A stretch of 64,000 bases of DNA from Neurospora intermedia (lineage: Eukaryota > Ascomycota > Sordariomycetes > Sordariales > Sordariaceae). Within the stretch, counting starts at the first letter, position 1. Every line of letters begins with the position of its first letter. The notes under the pieces are model-generated. The model saw nothing but the letters and a program-made list of their open reading frames with translations. It was not told the DNA's origin and did not search any database. Shown here piece by piece: positions 47,626-57,912 of the stretch. The stretch spans positions 2,728,001-2,792,000 of the forward strand of contig BTPP01000004.1 of assembly GCA_037102815.1 (NCBI GenBank), written 5' to 3'. Position numbers and translations under genes: made by a program.

Positions 47626-50600
47626 CTCGGGGGTTGATGGCAGCCCCAGGTAGGTGCTGTGAACAGCGAAATCGGTTTTGGGACGGGACGCTTGTCAATG
47701 GGCAAAGACACAAGGGACCAACAGGGATCCGAACATCGTTTTGCAGCCATTTGGCGCTAACCGCTTGGCTGACGTACTGCTATGCAGCACCTCTACCACG
47801 CAGTATGTAGGCCCCGTCCTTGCCAACGTAAAAATCAGCCCATATCCATTTGGCGGCTTTCCCTTTCGGATCTGAACACACACGGCCAATCACAATTCCC
47901 ACCTTCGCCTTTTTAATGTTTCCACGTTTCCCATTCTGCCAGCAAGACGCCTGCTTGGCTTGTGCCAGAGCAGAGATATCCCTTGAATCTTGGGCGCAAG
48001 CATTCACACATAGCCGCAACCAGGAACACCGCAAGTTGAACGTCAAACCGAGCCTTTTTGGCTGAGAAAAAGGAGAGTTGCGGGCGTGATACGAGGCAGC
48101 CTCGGCAAGTATGTACAGGTACCTCGGAGGACCTCAGCAGCAAGGGAAGCTTACATCCAATCTCGTCATGGGAACTAACCAGAATCTCATTGCTTGATAC
48201 GAGCCGCCCAAGAGTCATTCACTGATGAACTCGGACATAGTACGGTACAGATCGATTGGAGCCCTTCAATACCAAGAGATATTAGGCGTAGGCAGCTATA
48301 TCACAAAACAAGATCTTCCTCTCCCCCTCCTCCCAATATCAGCCTCTTCCAAACATCTTACTGGGTACCTTACGTCGAAGCATGTACATACTACGGTACA
48401 CACGGGGGGCGGTACGTACATAGCATGCTACGTTAGAAATCTTTTACCCCTTTTCTGCGACTTCCATGCATCCCAGGGGTGAGTTTTTCCCCTTCTCCAT
48501 CCAGCAAGTGGAAGGCCAAGAAACTATCGCGACTTGCTAAAATCACGCAGCTCCATGACTCCATTCAACCGATCCATCAGCATGTTTGTAGTCAGGCAGC
48601 TATGACCGGTCACACAACATGACGCCTGGTATAGTGTATGGATACATTTGGATATGTGCACCAGTCTGGCCTAATTTGATACAACAGAGCCAAAGCTTAA
48701 CTATTGAGTATTTTGATCTTCAAGGCCTATCTTCCAGTCTAAAAGGCCTTCAGGGTGATAGAGAGGGATATCCATCAGAGGCTTCTGTGGCGTCACATAC
48801 CCTTGCCATTGTCCCATATCGCTTTATGTAAACGGAGGACAGGTTCTCTCTTGCAAGGCCAATGAGAGCTTCAAAACTTCCTTGTTCAACCCACAATCGA
48901 AGTACCAAACTAACGGACAAACCAGCATTATATTGTACGATCGATAAGCTGTCGGCAGGCTTGCTTGGACTCCTTGACTCCCCACAGGCCAAGTCAGCCT
49001 TGCGAGACCTCCTCCGTCATCGCCGAATCGGTAGCGAAGGGACCTTCAAAGTCGGTTTTTGACGGGATTACACTGCGGAAGCATTGGGTTTCCGTACCTT
49101 TACGGTCAAACTTCCGCCGCATCCCACCTCGCTCACCAGCCCACACGCACTTTTCCGCCCCTCGATCCCCCGTAAGTATCTTTACTCCCCACCGAAAATG
49201 TCAAGCAAGCACTTCAGTGCCAGCGCCCGTTTCCAATAACTATGGTAAAAGACATTGCAGCATTGCACATCAGGAATTCATGATATACGAGAACGCACGC
49301 TTGGCTTCCCTTGGCAATGTAGCAGACTAATCCACTATCTGTAGATTCGCACAAGGACATTTTCTCTTTCCGTCCACTGCATCTTCACTCAGGACTCCTT
49401 CTTCGTATTAACCCGTATCACCAAAAACCAAAAATACAAAGGTGTGGTATCTGCGCAGGCATTTGGATCTGGTTTGTTTCACGATGTGCAAACCACAAAA
49501 CGGCCTATTCGCAATTAGTCCCACTCATGTTTTAGCATTCGATCTAGTGAGGGTGGGATGGCAGAGGTGGTGGGCTCTTGGTTAAAAACCTTACCACAAA
49601 CGCCTTCACAAGGCCTTGACAACTAAGCAGACAACGACAAAGCTTCTGCTTCCCTCACGCATACTACGGGAGTGGCAGGTCTACCGCACTTGCAAACCAC
49701 AGTCTGTTCCGTTCCTTGCCCATATTTTGTGCCTTCTCAGTTCAAAAGACTTCAAACTCGACCGAGACATGCTCTGTCCAGACCTCAGAAAAGCACAGGG
49801 AAATGAATGACTAGCTGGGCAGATTAGTGCCGGGGAACGGTGCAGCACTAGCACTGACTAGGACACCACATCGTCGTACACATCAGTCCTGGTAAGTTCG
49901 TTAGCTTGGTACCTACAGACAGGGGCTTTAAGCAGGGGAGACGGGGGACGTAACAGCCCGCCGTAAGTACACTATTAATGCCCTGTGAGAATGTGTGGGG
50001 CGAGTAAGAGACTAACAAACTTTCCAGGACTGATGTGTATGCTTTGTACACTACATATCCACGCCGTACACTAAATGCGTGGTTCGTATGGCTTGGCTCG
50101 CCTGGAGATATGTTATCGTGAATGGATCTCCCAGTGCGTCGGCTTGCACTAGGTAGGAATTTCTGTTGACGATCTCGGGGAAAATATGTCGGTTGAGTTT
50201 TTCATTCTTCGCCGCATCCCATACTGATACAATGAACTCTTTGTCATGGACATTATTCCATCATGGCCATGATATTTGCCGACAGTTTCGCCGCATACAT
50301 ATGTAGCATGGTGAGCATGGTTCCACCGCCAGAGTATGAATAAGATGCCCCTATTCGGTCTAAAATTTAAACCGAAACACCATTGAACGCCAAGATCCCA
50401 AGCCGCGAGGATCGAGCTTCCAAGACACAGGATCAAATGGGATGACGATCTTCAGCATCGTGGTATCAGAACGTGATCTGACGGCAATTTGCTGAGAAGA
50501 GAACGGGGACGACCATCCTCTCTGACGTTACTACGCTACTCGAGCCCTGGTAGTTGACTTGGTCGTCTCACGGAAAGGTTCCGATCGGAATGCCTGCGAT

Positions 50601-51670
50601 GTTTGTACTACACAGCAACTAGGCTATCACGACGGCACACACCTACGGGGTACAGTGTAGGTGAACTTGACTGATGAACTCTTTCCTGGGGGACAATCTG
50701 CAACTCCACGTTATCAATTTGAACAAGCACCGACATTCAAGTATTTAGTTGTCCTTCAACGGACTTGATACATCTTGGGGATCCTCGACAGCAGTGAAAG
50801 ACGGCCACGGGAACCAAGATTGTCGTCCAGCTTCGGCAGTGAACAGTAGCCCTCAACTTATGTCACACATCCGAAGGCATCAACACAAACACATGAATCA
50901 AGGGTACATGAAACGTCTTGGGTCCATATCGGACAAGTCAATATGTTGTAGTGGGTAGTGGATGCGGCTCGCAAATGCTATGTACTAGTAGTGAAGGTTG
51001 ACTTCCGTTCTCTACAAGTCGTTCGAGGTTTACGACCCGAACTGGAGTGACGGAAGTTTCTTCTGGCGAAGGAACCTGAAAGTACTGTACCATTTGCTCT
51101 CTGAAAATTGAGATTGGGTGATGTAGAGGTAGAATTAAAGGTGCCGCAACAACTACGTAGATGCTCTTCGACAGCAAGAACGCATCTGGCAAACCTCATC
51201 TTTAAACTTCTGGCTGCATCTTCTGCATGACCCGAACTTCAATTTCCCGAGATTTATACGGTATCTGTAGAGGTACCTCGACCCTGTTGGGAAGGGGGTG
51301 CTGCAGTGAAGGAGCAAATTCCGTGCCTGTGGGACAGGATTATCGGCCCCACATTGCGAGCCAGCTACCCCGCCCTGTCGTGCCTGCCGGGCCATGCCCC
51401 TGGACATCGGTTGAAGGACCCCCACCATCCCTGCATCCCACCTCGTTCAGCTTCCACTTGTGTTCACACCACCAAGCCACTCCACCGCAGGCAACCTAAC
51501 CTACACGGTACCCTTGTCCCTCCATCAGCCACGACTGAGTGATAGCTTCACGACCACTACACTGCAGCGACAGCATAACAGCAGCAATCATTTACTGGAT
51601 TGTTTTGGTAGCTTAGCTTAGCTTATATCATATCAACAACACGTCTAGCTTCACGGCCGAATCTAGCAAC

Positions 51671-53387
51671 ATGGACGACCGCAAATTAGCCTTCTTCACG
51701 GCTATTGAGGATCAAGGCGGCGTCATCGTCAAAGGTAATTCTCACAGCATCCAGTCCCTCTTCCAGCATACACCCTTGTCTTCAGATATCATCCTCTTTT
51801 CTCAGGTTCAGGTCATACTTGTCGGTTCTTTGTGATCACCTATGCTGATTGTTTGTTCTGTTTGCAGAGACACCAAAATTCGACCTTGATCTTTACATCC
51901 AGAATTACAAAGGTATACATTCCTCCCCAAAGCACAGGCGTACATATTCATATCTGACTTGAGGTATCCAGGACGTACACGGTTCGAACGTCTTCTCCAT
52001 ATTGGCAGGAGCTCGGTACCGCTATGTGTCGATGCACTCAAAGCTGCTGTACAGGAGGCCAAGGCTGGCAGCGACATTCTTAGGTACCAAATGGCAGTCA
52101 ACTCCCTCTTCCAAGCAGCTCCCAACGAGCCCGAAGCCATCTTGGATAAGGCATGGATGGAATCCAAGGAAAAGGAGAATCGAGACATCACGGCTCATCT
52201 ACAAGCCGAGCTTCAAAGTTACAGGAACAACATGATTAAAGAAAGCATCAGGGTATGTTCTTCGTGTGCCACCGGACAAGAGTGAGAACCACGATACTAA
52301 GCTGATGCACTTTTGCGATTTTTTCTTACAGATGGGCACTGAGGATCTAGGGAAGCACTTTCAAGCCATCGGCGATGTCGAGGCGGCCATGGATTGCTTT
52401 TGGAAGATGAGGACGGAAGTTAGCTCGACAGAACAGCTTGTCGACCTTGGGAAGCTCCTTGTCCGAGTGGCGATTGAACGCCGCGACTGGAAATCCATCG
52501 GCAGTCACCTGAAGCCCCTCAATATGGTAAACGACTCAGACCCGAAAGCCAAAGCCCTCAAAACGTACAGCAAGATTGCGAATGGCATCGCCGCGCTAGG
52601 TCAGGAACGCTACAAGGAGGCGGCGTTTTGCTTTGTCGAAGCCAGCTCCGGCGTGCCTCCCGAGATTTACAACCAGATAGCCAGCCCGAACGACGTTGCC
52701 ATCTACGGCGGTCTGTTGGCGCTTGCCACCATGGATAGGCACGAGCTGCAGGCCAACCTTTTGGACAACGACTCTTTCCGAGAGTTCTTGCAACGAGAAC
52801 CACACATACGCCGGGCCATCACACAATTTGTGAACGGCAGGTACGCGGCGTGCATAGAGATACTGGAGTCATATCGACCAGACTACCTCCTCGACATTTA
52901 CCTGCAAAAGCACGTGCCCAAGCTTTACGCCGACATCCGCACCAAGTCCATCGTCCAGTACCTTAAACCCTTCTCCTGCGTCAGGCTGGACACAATGCAG
53001 AAGGCCTTTAATGGACCGGGTCCCTCGATTGAGGACGAGCTGTTTACCATGATCAAAGACGGGAAGCTGAACGCTCGGATCGATGCCATCAACAAGGTAT
53101 GTTCTCACCTACCTCTATTTGTCCAGTGCAGTGCTGTTTTTTCATGCTGACCAGACTTTTTTCGTACAACAACAAAGTCTATCACCCCAATTTCCACAGA
53201 CTCTAGACAGCAAATGCAGTCAAAGGCACTCCAGACCTTGGAGAACTACGAGAAACAAGCCCTTGACAGAATCCGGCGCATGAACATCATGGCTGCCGAT
53301 CTTGAAGTTAAAGGTTCTCGCAAGCCTGGAGGAATGAACGACATTCCGTTCAGCATGACCACGGATGACACTGCGAGCTTGGCCTAG
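51671..53387 (+). CDS. csn-1: COP9 signalosome subunit 1
   Basis: RPN7/PCI-type scaffold subunit of the COP9 signalosome, which removes Nedd8 from cullin-RING ubiquitin ligases; in Neurospora the complex controls SCF stability and clock-protein turnover. Exons: 51671-51734, 51868-51912 (45-nt microexon), 51972-52252, 52332-53096 and 53178-53387, 454 residues; donors GTAATT, GTATAC, GTATGT, GTATGT and acceptors GCAG, CCAG, ACAG, AAAG, frames consistent. Features in order: FDLDLYIQNYKGRTRFERLL near the N-terminus, the helical repeat segment GTEDLGKHFQAIGDVEAAMD, SPNDVAIYGGLLALATMDRH, the VNGRYAACIEILESYRPDYL segment, the PCI part (PFSCVRLDTMQKAF; EDELFTMIKDGKLNARIDAI), and the C-terminal helix ALDRIRRMNIMAADLEVKG typical of CSN1. 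Length is normal. It is convergent with PRP18. Confidence 0.94.
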
Positions 53388-53895
53388 AAACCCGATCTCA
53401 ATAACGAGGCCGTCAGAACCTATCCAGGGATTCCCCTAGTATCAGGCAGGAATAAGGTTCGCCGGGGCCGTGAACAGTATTCTCAGGTGGGAAAAGAAAA
53501 AAAAAAGCTGGAATGCTACTTAAGATCAGTCGCAATGATAAATCATGAAGGAATGGATATTTGGACGGTCTGGTGTTGCGGGCGTCATAACTTGACCGGG
53601 GATTCTTCCTACATTATTATGCTACTGGCGTTCACGAACAGATGGATGTAGCTTCAAAGCCTTCACGATTATTCTAGGTTCACACAATCAGTGAGAAACA
53701 TTTATTTCAAGCCGAAGATACAATTTCACGCCCGGGGTTTGTTTTCCAGAGCTCAAAGTTTCAGACTTGGTCCAATTATCATCTCCAAAATCAATATGGG
53801 TATCACGGCCACTGTTTTCTTCCCTTGCCCTTCCTTCTCCTCCCCCTCCCCTGATCGCATATGGCGATTCTTCGAATCTTACTCCCCCAACTAGA
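53388..53895. other. Convergent 3' flanks of csn-1 and PRP18
   Basis: 508 bases between two stop codons; nothing further recognised. Confidence 0.6.
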
Positions 53896-55140
53896 CTAAC
53901 CCATCAACTGCCTAATATCCTCGGGCGGCCACCTCACCTGCGCAAACGTCAAACACCTCTTGATACTCTGCAAATATTTCCTCGTCACCTCTCCACCCAT
54001 GATATGTCCCCTCTCTCCATCATGCAGCTTCTCTCTAGCACTTCTCTCATGGATACCCACCATCGTCACACCAATCGGCCACGCCGCCTTACCGATACTC
54101 AACCTCAGATACCCATCATTGGCATCCACATACCTCCTCTCCTGCGCCGCCCTCACAATCTCCACAATCGCCTCCAAGATGTCTTTCTCCAAATCCCCCT
54201 TTTCAAACTTGCGGAAAAGAGGGCGCATGGTTTCTTTCGACTGCACCATGGCGTTCCGCGCCGCTTGTCCCGCAAACGTGTCCGCGTTGTCTTCCTTGAC
54301 CAGAGCGAGCTCCCATTCGCGGAGGACCATGTTAAAGTAAGAAGCCAGTTGGCGGAACAGGTAGCGGCGTGCTTTGCGGTCGGTGGCAGGCGGGATTTCG
54401 GCGGAGGAGGCAGGGACTTTCATGTCCTTTTCGGCGACGGGGAGCAAGGAGGTGGTGATGGGGCCCATGGGCAATCCCAATGCGCCGAGGCCGGCGGCCT
54501 TGCGATAGCGTCGCAGGCGGGAGAGGTGCGATTCGCCGAAGAGGAAGGCGGGTTCGCCCAGGGCGCGGAGTTTGGAGGTTAATTCGTCATCGGGCAGATC
54601 ATGGGCCTTGTCATCGTCGTCGTCGTCGAGGTCGGAGTCGTCGATGCCGGAGGCGGGTGTTCCTTCTTTATCAGCGGATTCGGACGGGGTGGGAGGTAGC
54701 TCGGGAAGACCGAGACGCTTGCGGCGGGCGCGCTCTTCTTCGGCTTCTTTGGCTAGGCGGCGGGCGCGTGATTCCTCGGCTAGTCGACGTTTCTTCTCCT
54801 CGCGCGCTTTGGCTTCTTCTATGGCGTCTTCTTCGCGCTTGCGCTTCAACGCGGCTTTGGCGGCGCGTTCTTCCTCTAGTCGCTTTTGCTCGGCTAGGTA
54901 GGCGGCCTGACGTTGGGCTTCGGCTTCGCGGCGGGAGATGAATTTCGGGGCGGCGGCGGCGGCGGCAGCACCCTCTCCTCCGGCTCCGGCTCCTGCTCCT
55001 GCGGCTATTGAGTCGGGTTTGGTGTTAGTATCCTTTGTTGTGTTGATGGTTGATGGTGTTGGTTTGCTGGAGGTGGTGGTGTTGCTGGTGGTGCCTTTTG
55101 CCTTGGCGATCTCTTTGGACATGAGGGCGGCGAAGTCCAT
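53896..55140 (-). CDS. prp18: Pre-mRNA splicing factor PRP18
   Basis: U5-associated second-step splicing factor that with Slu7 stabilises exon alignment in the spliceosome. A single exon of 414 residues, unusual for this window where most genes have introns. Starts MDFAALMSKEIAKAKG, the typical PRP18 N-terminus. It is followed by an Ala/Gly-rich linker coded by GC repeats (AGAGAGGEGAAAAAAA near residue 55), a strongly charged helical region (residues ~70-150, REAEAQRQAAYLAEQKRLEE...), an acidic Asp run (DDSDLDDDDDDKAHDLPDDE), the splicing-factor motif LRALGEPAFLFGESHLSRLR near residue 200, and the C-terminal PRP18 helical domain (FNMVLREWELALVKEDNADT ... YLRLSIGKAAWPIGVTMVGIH ... YLQSIKRCLTFAQVRWPPED). 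The conserved-region loop with IGKAAWPIGVT is intact. It is divergent from SAP18, 790 bases apart. Confidence 0.95.
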   Translation of the reverse strand: MDFAALMSKEIAKAKGTTSNTTTSSKPTPSTINTTKDTNTKPDSIAAGAGAGAGGEGAAAAAAAPKFISRREAEAQRQAAYLAEQKRLEEERAAKAALKRKREEDAIEEAKAREEKKRRLAEESRARRLAKEAEEERARRKRLGLPELPPTPSESADKEGTPASGIDDSDLDDDDDDKAHDLPDDELTSKLRALGEPAFLFGESHLSRLRRYRKAAGLGALGLPMGPITTSLLPVAEKDMKVPASSAEIPPATDRKARRYLFRQLASYFNMVLREWELALVKEDNADTFAGQAARNAMVQSKETMRPLFRKFEKGDLEKDILEAIVEIVRAAQERRYVDANDGYLRLSIGKAAWPIGVTMVGIHERSAREKLHDGERGHIMGGEVTRKYLQSIKRCLTFAQVRWPPEDIRQLMG

Positions 55141-55930
55141 TGTCGCGGTGTTACTTGGGGGTGTTCTTTCCCCTCCTCTTGATAATCAATACGGAGGTCT
55201 GTTCCTTTTGTCGGGCAGTCGAGATGGATTTGCGTTATGATATACGTGTCGAAGCTGGGTGAATACTCTACTATGTTTCTGAGGGTAAAATCTGATGATC
55301 TGCCGTGATGTTGTGGTGAAATAGGCGGTTGAGGCAAGCTTGAAGTTACGGGCGGACGTTGCACTGGAACTCGGGTGCGACTCCATTAAACTTTTCGGGG
55401 CAGTGGGACCTGACCGTGGAACCAGCCTTGAGCCGCTACACGCTAGCGCAAGGAACCAGTCAGCTCCTGCCAGCGACTTCTTTCAGCCCCAGCGGGCATG
55501 TGAACTTGGGAACTGCGCCTGCCGATTCCCGGCGTCAAAAGAACCGGCCCGGGTACATTTGACCCCCCACCTGTCCGATGTTCACGGGTCGGATCGCGGT
55601 GCAGACGAGGGGGGGAGGGGGCTTCTGAATGGAAGCTAGAGCTCCCACAATCCCGCATCACTGTGAGCCGCATCTGCACTTCATATCTTCGAATATGTAC
55701 ACTATGAGAACTATGCCTGGGGACACAACGTCATATCATATTTTGTATTCCGGTCATAGACTGCATCGTGTTATAAGCACCAAGCTTACCTAACCTCTAC
55801 TCTGTGCCGTGAACAATTAAGCATCTTCATCAATCTTCAATCATTGTTTCAGAAAACATTCACGGACTATTGCACATCGCATCGCACAAACCGAGAGAAG
55901 CATTATATTGACCGATTACTCACCGCCATC
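55141..55930. promoter_or_regulatory. Divergent promoter region, PRP18 / SAP18
   Basis: 790 bases between divergent start codons. No specific element was identified with confidence. Confidence 0.5.
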
Positions 55931-56784
55931 ATGGATCAAGCTCGGTCAGACGACCCAGCTACTCCAGTGACAAGAGAACCGCCGTTCATTGTCAGGCTCT
56001 ACTACCGCACCGGCGCGTTTCATCGGTATAGTTCCATCTGTGTCGCTCGTATGTCTCCCCAGGCGCCAAACTGACACACCCTATTAGAATGAACGAATTC
56101 ACCTCAGACTCGCACCTCCCCCTCTACGTCGAAATCCCCGCCTGGCGCTCAACCACCCTAGACGAACTAAGTCTTGACATTGCCAACGAGCAGTCACCCC
56201 ATTCTTTACTCCCCTACCCAGCCATCGGCACGCGCCTCGTCTTCCGGCTCATCTACGTCGACACGCGCAAGGACTCCTCTCGGCACGTCTCCAAAGACTT
56301 GGGAAGCGTGGTGATCGGCGCGGGCTTACCCGGAGCCAACGCGGATGCGGGGCTCCCCGACGACGACCCTTGCTACGACGATGCCCATAGGACGCTAGCC
56401 GACGCCAAGTTTATGCCGGGCGATTTTATTTCTTGCGCGATCCTGCCGCCCAATGACCTGGACGGAGCGGTCGAGCCGGTGAGCGCGGCAAGGACGGGTC
56501 GCGGATCGGGGATTGGGGAAGGGAGGAGCACGGCTGCGTCGCCGCCACCGCCGGGGCCGAGAGAGAGAGAGGGAGGTTACAGGGATCGAATGGGGGTGGG
56601 AGATCGATACGGTGATGAGCCCCCCAAGGCGAGGGGATACCGTGGTGGTAATGGCGGTGGTGGCGGACGGTATGAATCAAACTCGTATGACTGGGGAGGA
56701 CGGAGGGAGAGTAGGGGCGGGCGGAGTAATCGCCAGAGGGAGCCTGGTATCATGCCACAGGGGGATTGGAGGAGAGGGTTTTGA
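55931..56784 (+). CDS. sap18: SAP18-like Sin3-associated / ASAP complex protein
   Basis: Ubiquitin-like-fold adaptor found in Sin3 histone deacetylase and in ASAP/PSAP RNA-processing complexes of other eukaryotes. Exons 55931-56025 and 56088-56784, phase 2 junction (CAT CG|A), donor GTATAG, CTGAC branch, acceptor TTAG, 263 residues. The family core is residues ~18-140: PPFIVRLYYRTGAFHRMNEF across the splice, then YVEIPAWRSTTLDELSLDIA, IGTRLVFRLIYVDT, and the closing KFMPGDFISCAILPP. Animal SAP18 is about 150 residues; here a ~110-residue disordered extension follows, with alternating Gly/Arg (RGYRGGNGGGGGRYESN, RRESRGGRSNRQ) resembling an RGG RNA-binding tail. That tail suggests an RNA-linked role, which is inference. 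The start was chosen as the only ATG preceding the core in frame. Confidence 0.9.
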
Positions 56785-57184
56785 GACTTTGAGTTGCAGG
56801 AGGAGAAGGAGTTCCCACGGCAACGGGCTGGTGGAGGCCAGAATTATCATGGTGCATGTTGGATACCAAGGGTGTATCCTTTTTTGGTGGGTTTATGAGA
56901 TCACTACAAAAAAAGAAGAGGAGGACACAGGAAACATTTGATGGCAGTTAATGCGCCAGAACGGCATCAAGAGCAGAAAGGAGACGTTGGCTCGGTATCA
57001 CCATTCCGGATGTATGCGTGCAAGAACTCAACCGATCTGGAGGAGTGATTCTAATATTATGTTTCCATGGGCCCAGCCTCCTCGGGTTCTGTGATCCCCT
57101 CAGACTCTTTTACGAGCGGCGGCCGGTGGTCTACCACATGTATACATCCTCGCAAGCCCCTTTGATTTGTCTCATAAGATCTCT
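56785..57184. other. Convergent 3' flanks of SAP18 and the complex I gene
   Basis: 400 bases between stop codons; only a short A/G-rich patch near 56909-56926. Confidence 0.6.
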
Positions 57185-57912
57185 TTAATACTCCCGCATG
57201 TCATCACCTCTCCGCTTGGCGCGGAAGTCGTACTTGCCCTATGTGTGTGTCTCTTGTCAGTAACTCACCCTCCTAATGTATCCTATATGTGCCATTGTCA
57301 ATTCGACATATAGATAACGCAACTCACATCAGTCTTGTAAGCAATGTACCCAAGAATACCGGGAACGACAACGATATAGGCGAAAGTAATACCGGCGGTG
57401 CGGGGAGTCCAACGGAAGTACTTGTAGCGGTTGTTGGTCATGTCTAGTGAGAAGGCATATTGGTGTTAATGATACTTGGCTCCTCCTTTCTTGTACAGCC
57501 ACTCCCCTAGTGTTTTCCCTCCTTTTTTCTTTGAAGCCACATTATAAGGCTATAGAGTGGTTTGGTACGTCCAGCAAAAGCCAAGCTTGTATCCCAACGT
57601 TTTGCGCTTGTAGAGGTATGATATACAGCACAGCATGGTGGACATGGACCTTTCATCGTTCGTGGGTACGGAAACCGGAAGTGGAGTAGTCGCAAGGAAA
57701 GAAAGGAACAGTTCAGGGCTACATACTGGACAGGCGAACGAACGCCGGGTCCTGGGCCAGCTCTGTACAAATCGCAAAGTGGTCAGCATTTCGGTCCCTC
57801 TCGACATTCAGAGGTTATTGCGATCAGTCGCATCACAATCGCACTTGCACACGGCAAGACAATCGGGAAGATGGGGCAGGGAAAACCAACTGTAATGCTC
57901 GAGGCCCGCCAT
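57185..57912 (-). CDS. nuo6.6: Complex I accessory subunit, 6.6 kDa / NDUFB4 (B15) type
   Basis: Small single-pass subunit of the membrane arm of mitochondrial NADH:ubiquinone oxidoreductase. It is built from four tiny exons on the minus strand: 57912-57891 (22 nt), 57762-57727 (36 nt), 57443-57328 and 57238-57185, total 75 residues. Donors GTTGGT, GTATGT, GTGAGT; acceptors ACAG, CTAG, ATAG; phases 1, 1 and 0 agree. The protein reads [20 protein letters not shown], then [13 protein letters not shown], a hydrophobic segment [18 protein letters not shown] (residues ~37-54) and a basic matrix or intermembrane tail [20 protein letters not shown]. The NRYKYFRWT core, the membrane span and the AYKTDG-x-x-D-x-RAKRRGD end match the fungal family as I remember it. 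No exon is long enough to stand out as an open frame. The symbol is from memory and less certain than the family. Confidence 0.88.

Larger units (their letters stand above)
43587..51670. other. 8.1 kb gene-poor divergent region
   Basis: Space between the zinc-cluster gene (-) and csn-1 (+). No convincing gene. It contains T26 and G20 homopolymers, several TAGGTACC-type motifs (44945-44990, 46731-46750, 48115, 49905), a candidate coding relic at 46771-47256(-), and a GCTTAGCTTAGCTTA tandem near 51611-51627 just upstream of csn-1. A TATAAAG on the minus strand at 44284-44290 could be the regulator's core promoter, with a ~650-base leader. Confidence 0.6.

Noticed and set aside
47690-47790. tRNA-like sequence on the minus strand (GCGGTTAGCGCC and GTTCGGATC)
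   Set aside because: The would-be T-stem and anticodon stem do not pair and position 58 is not A, so it cannot fold as a tRNA.
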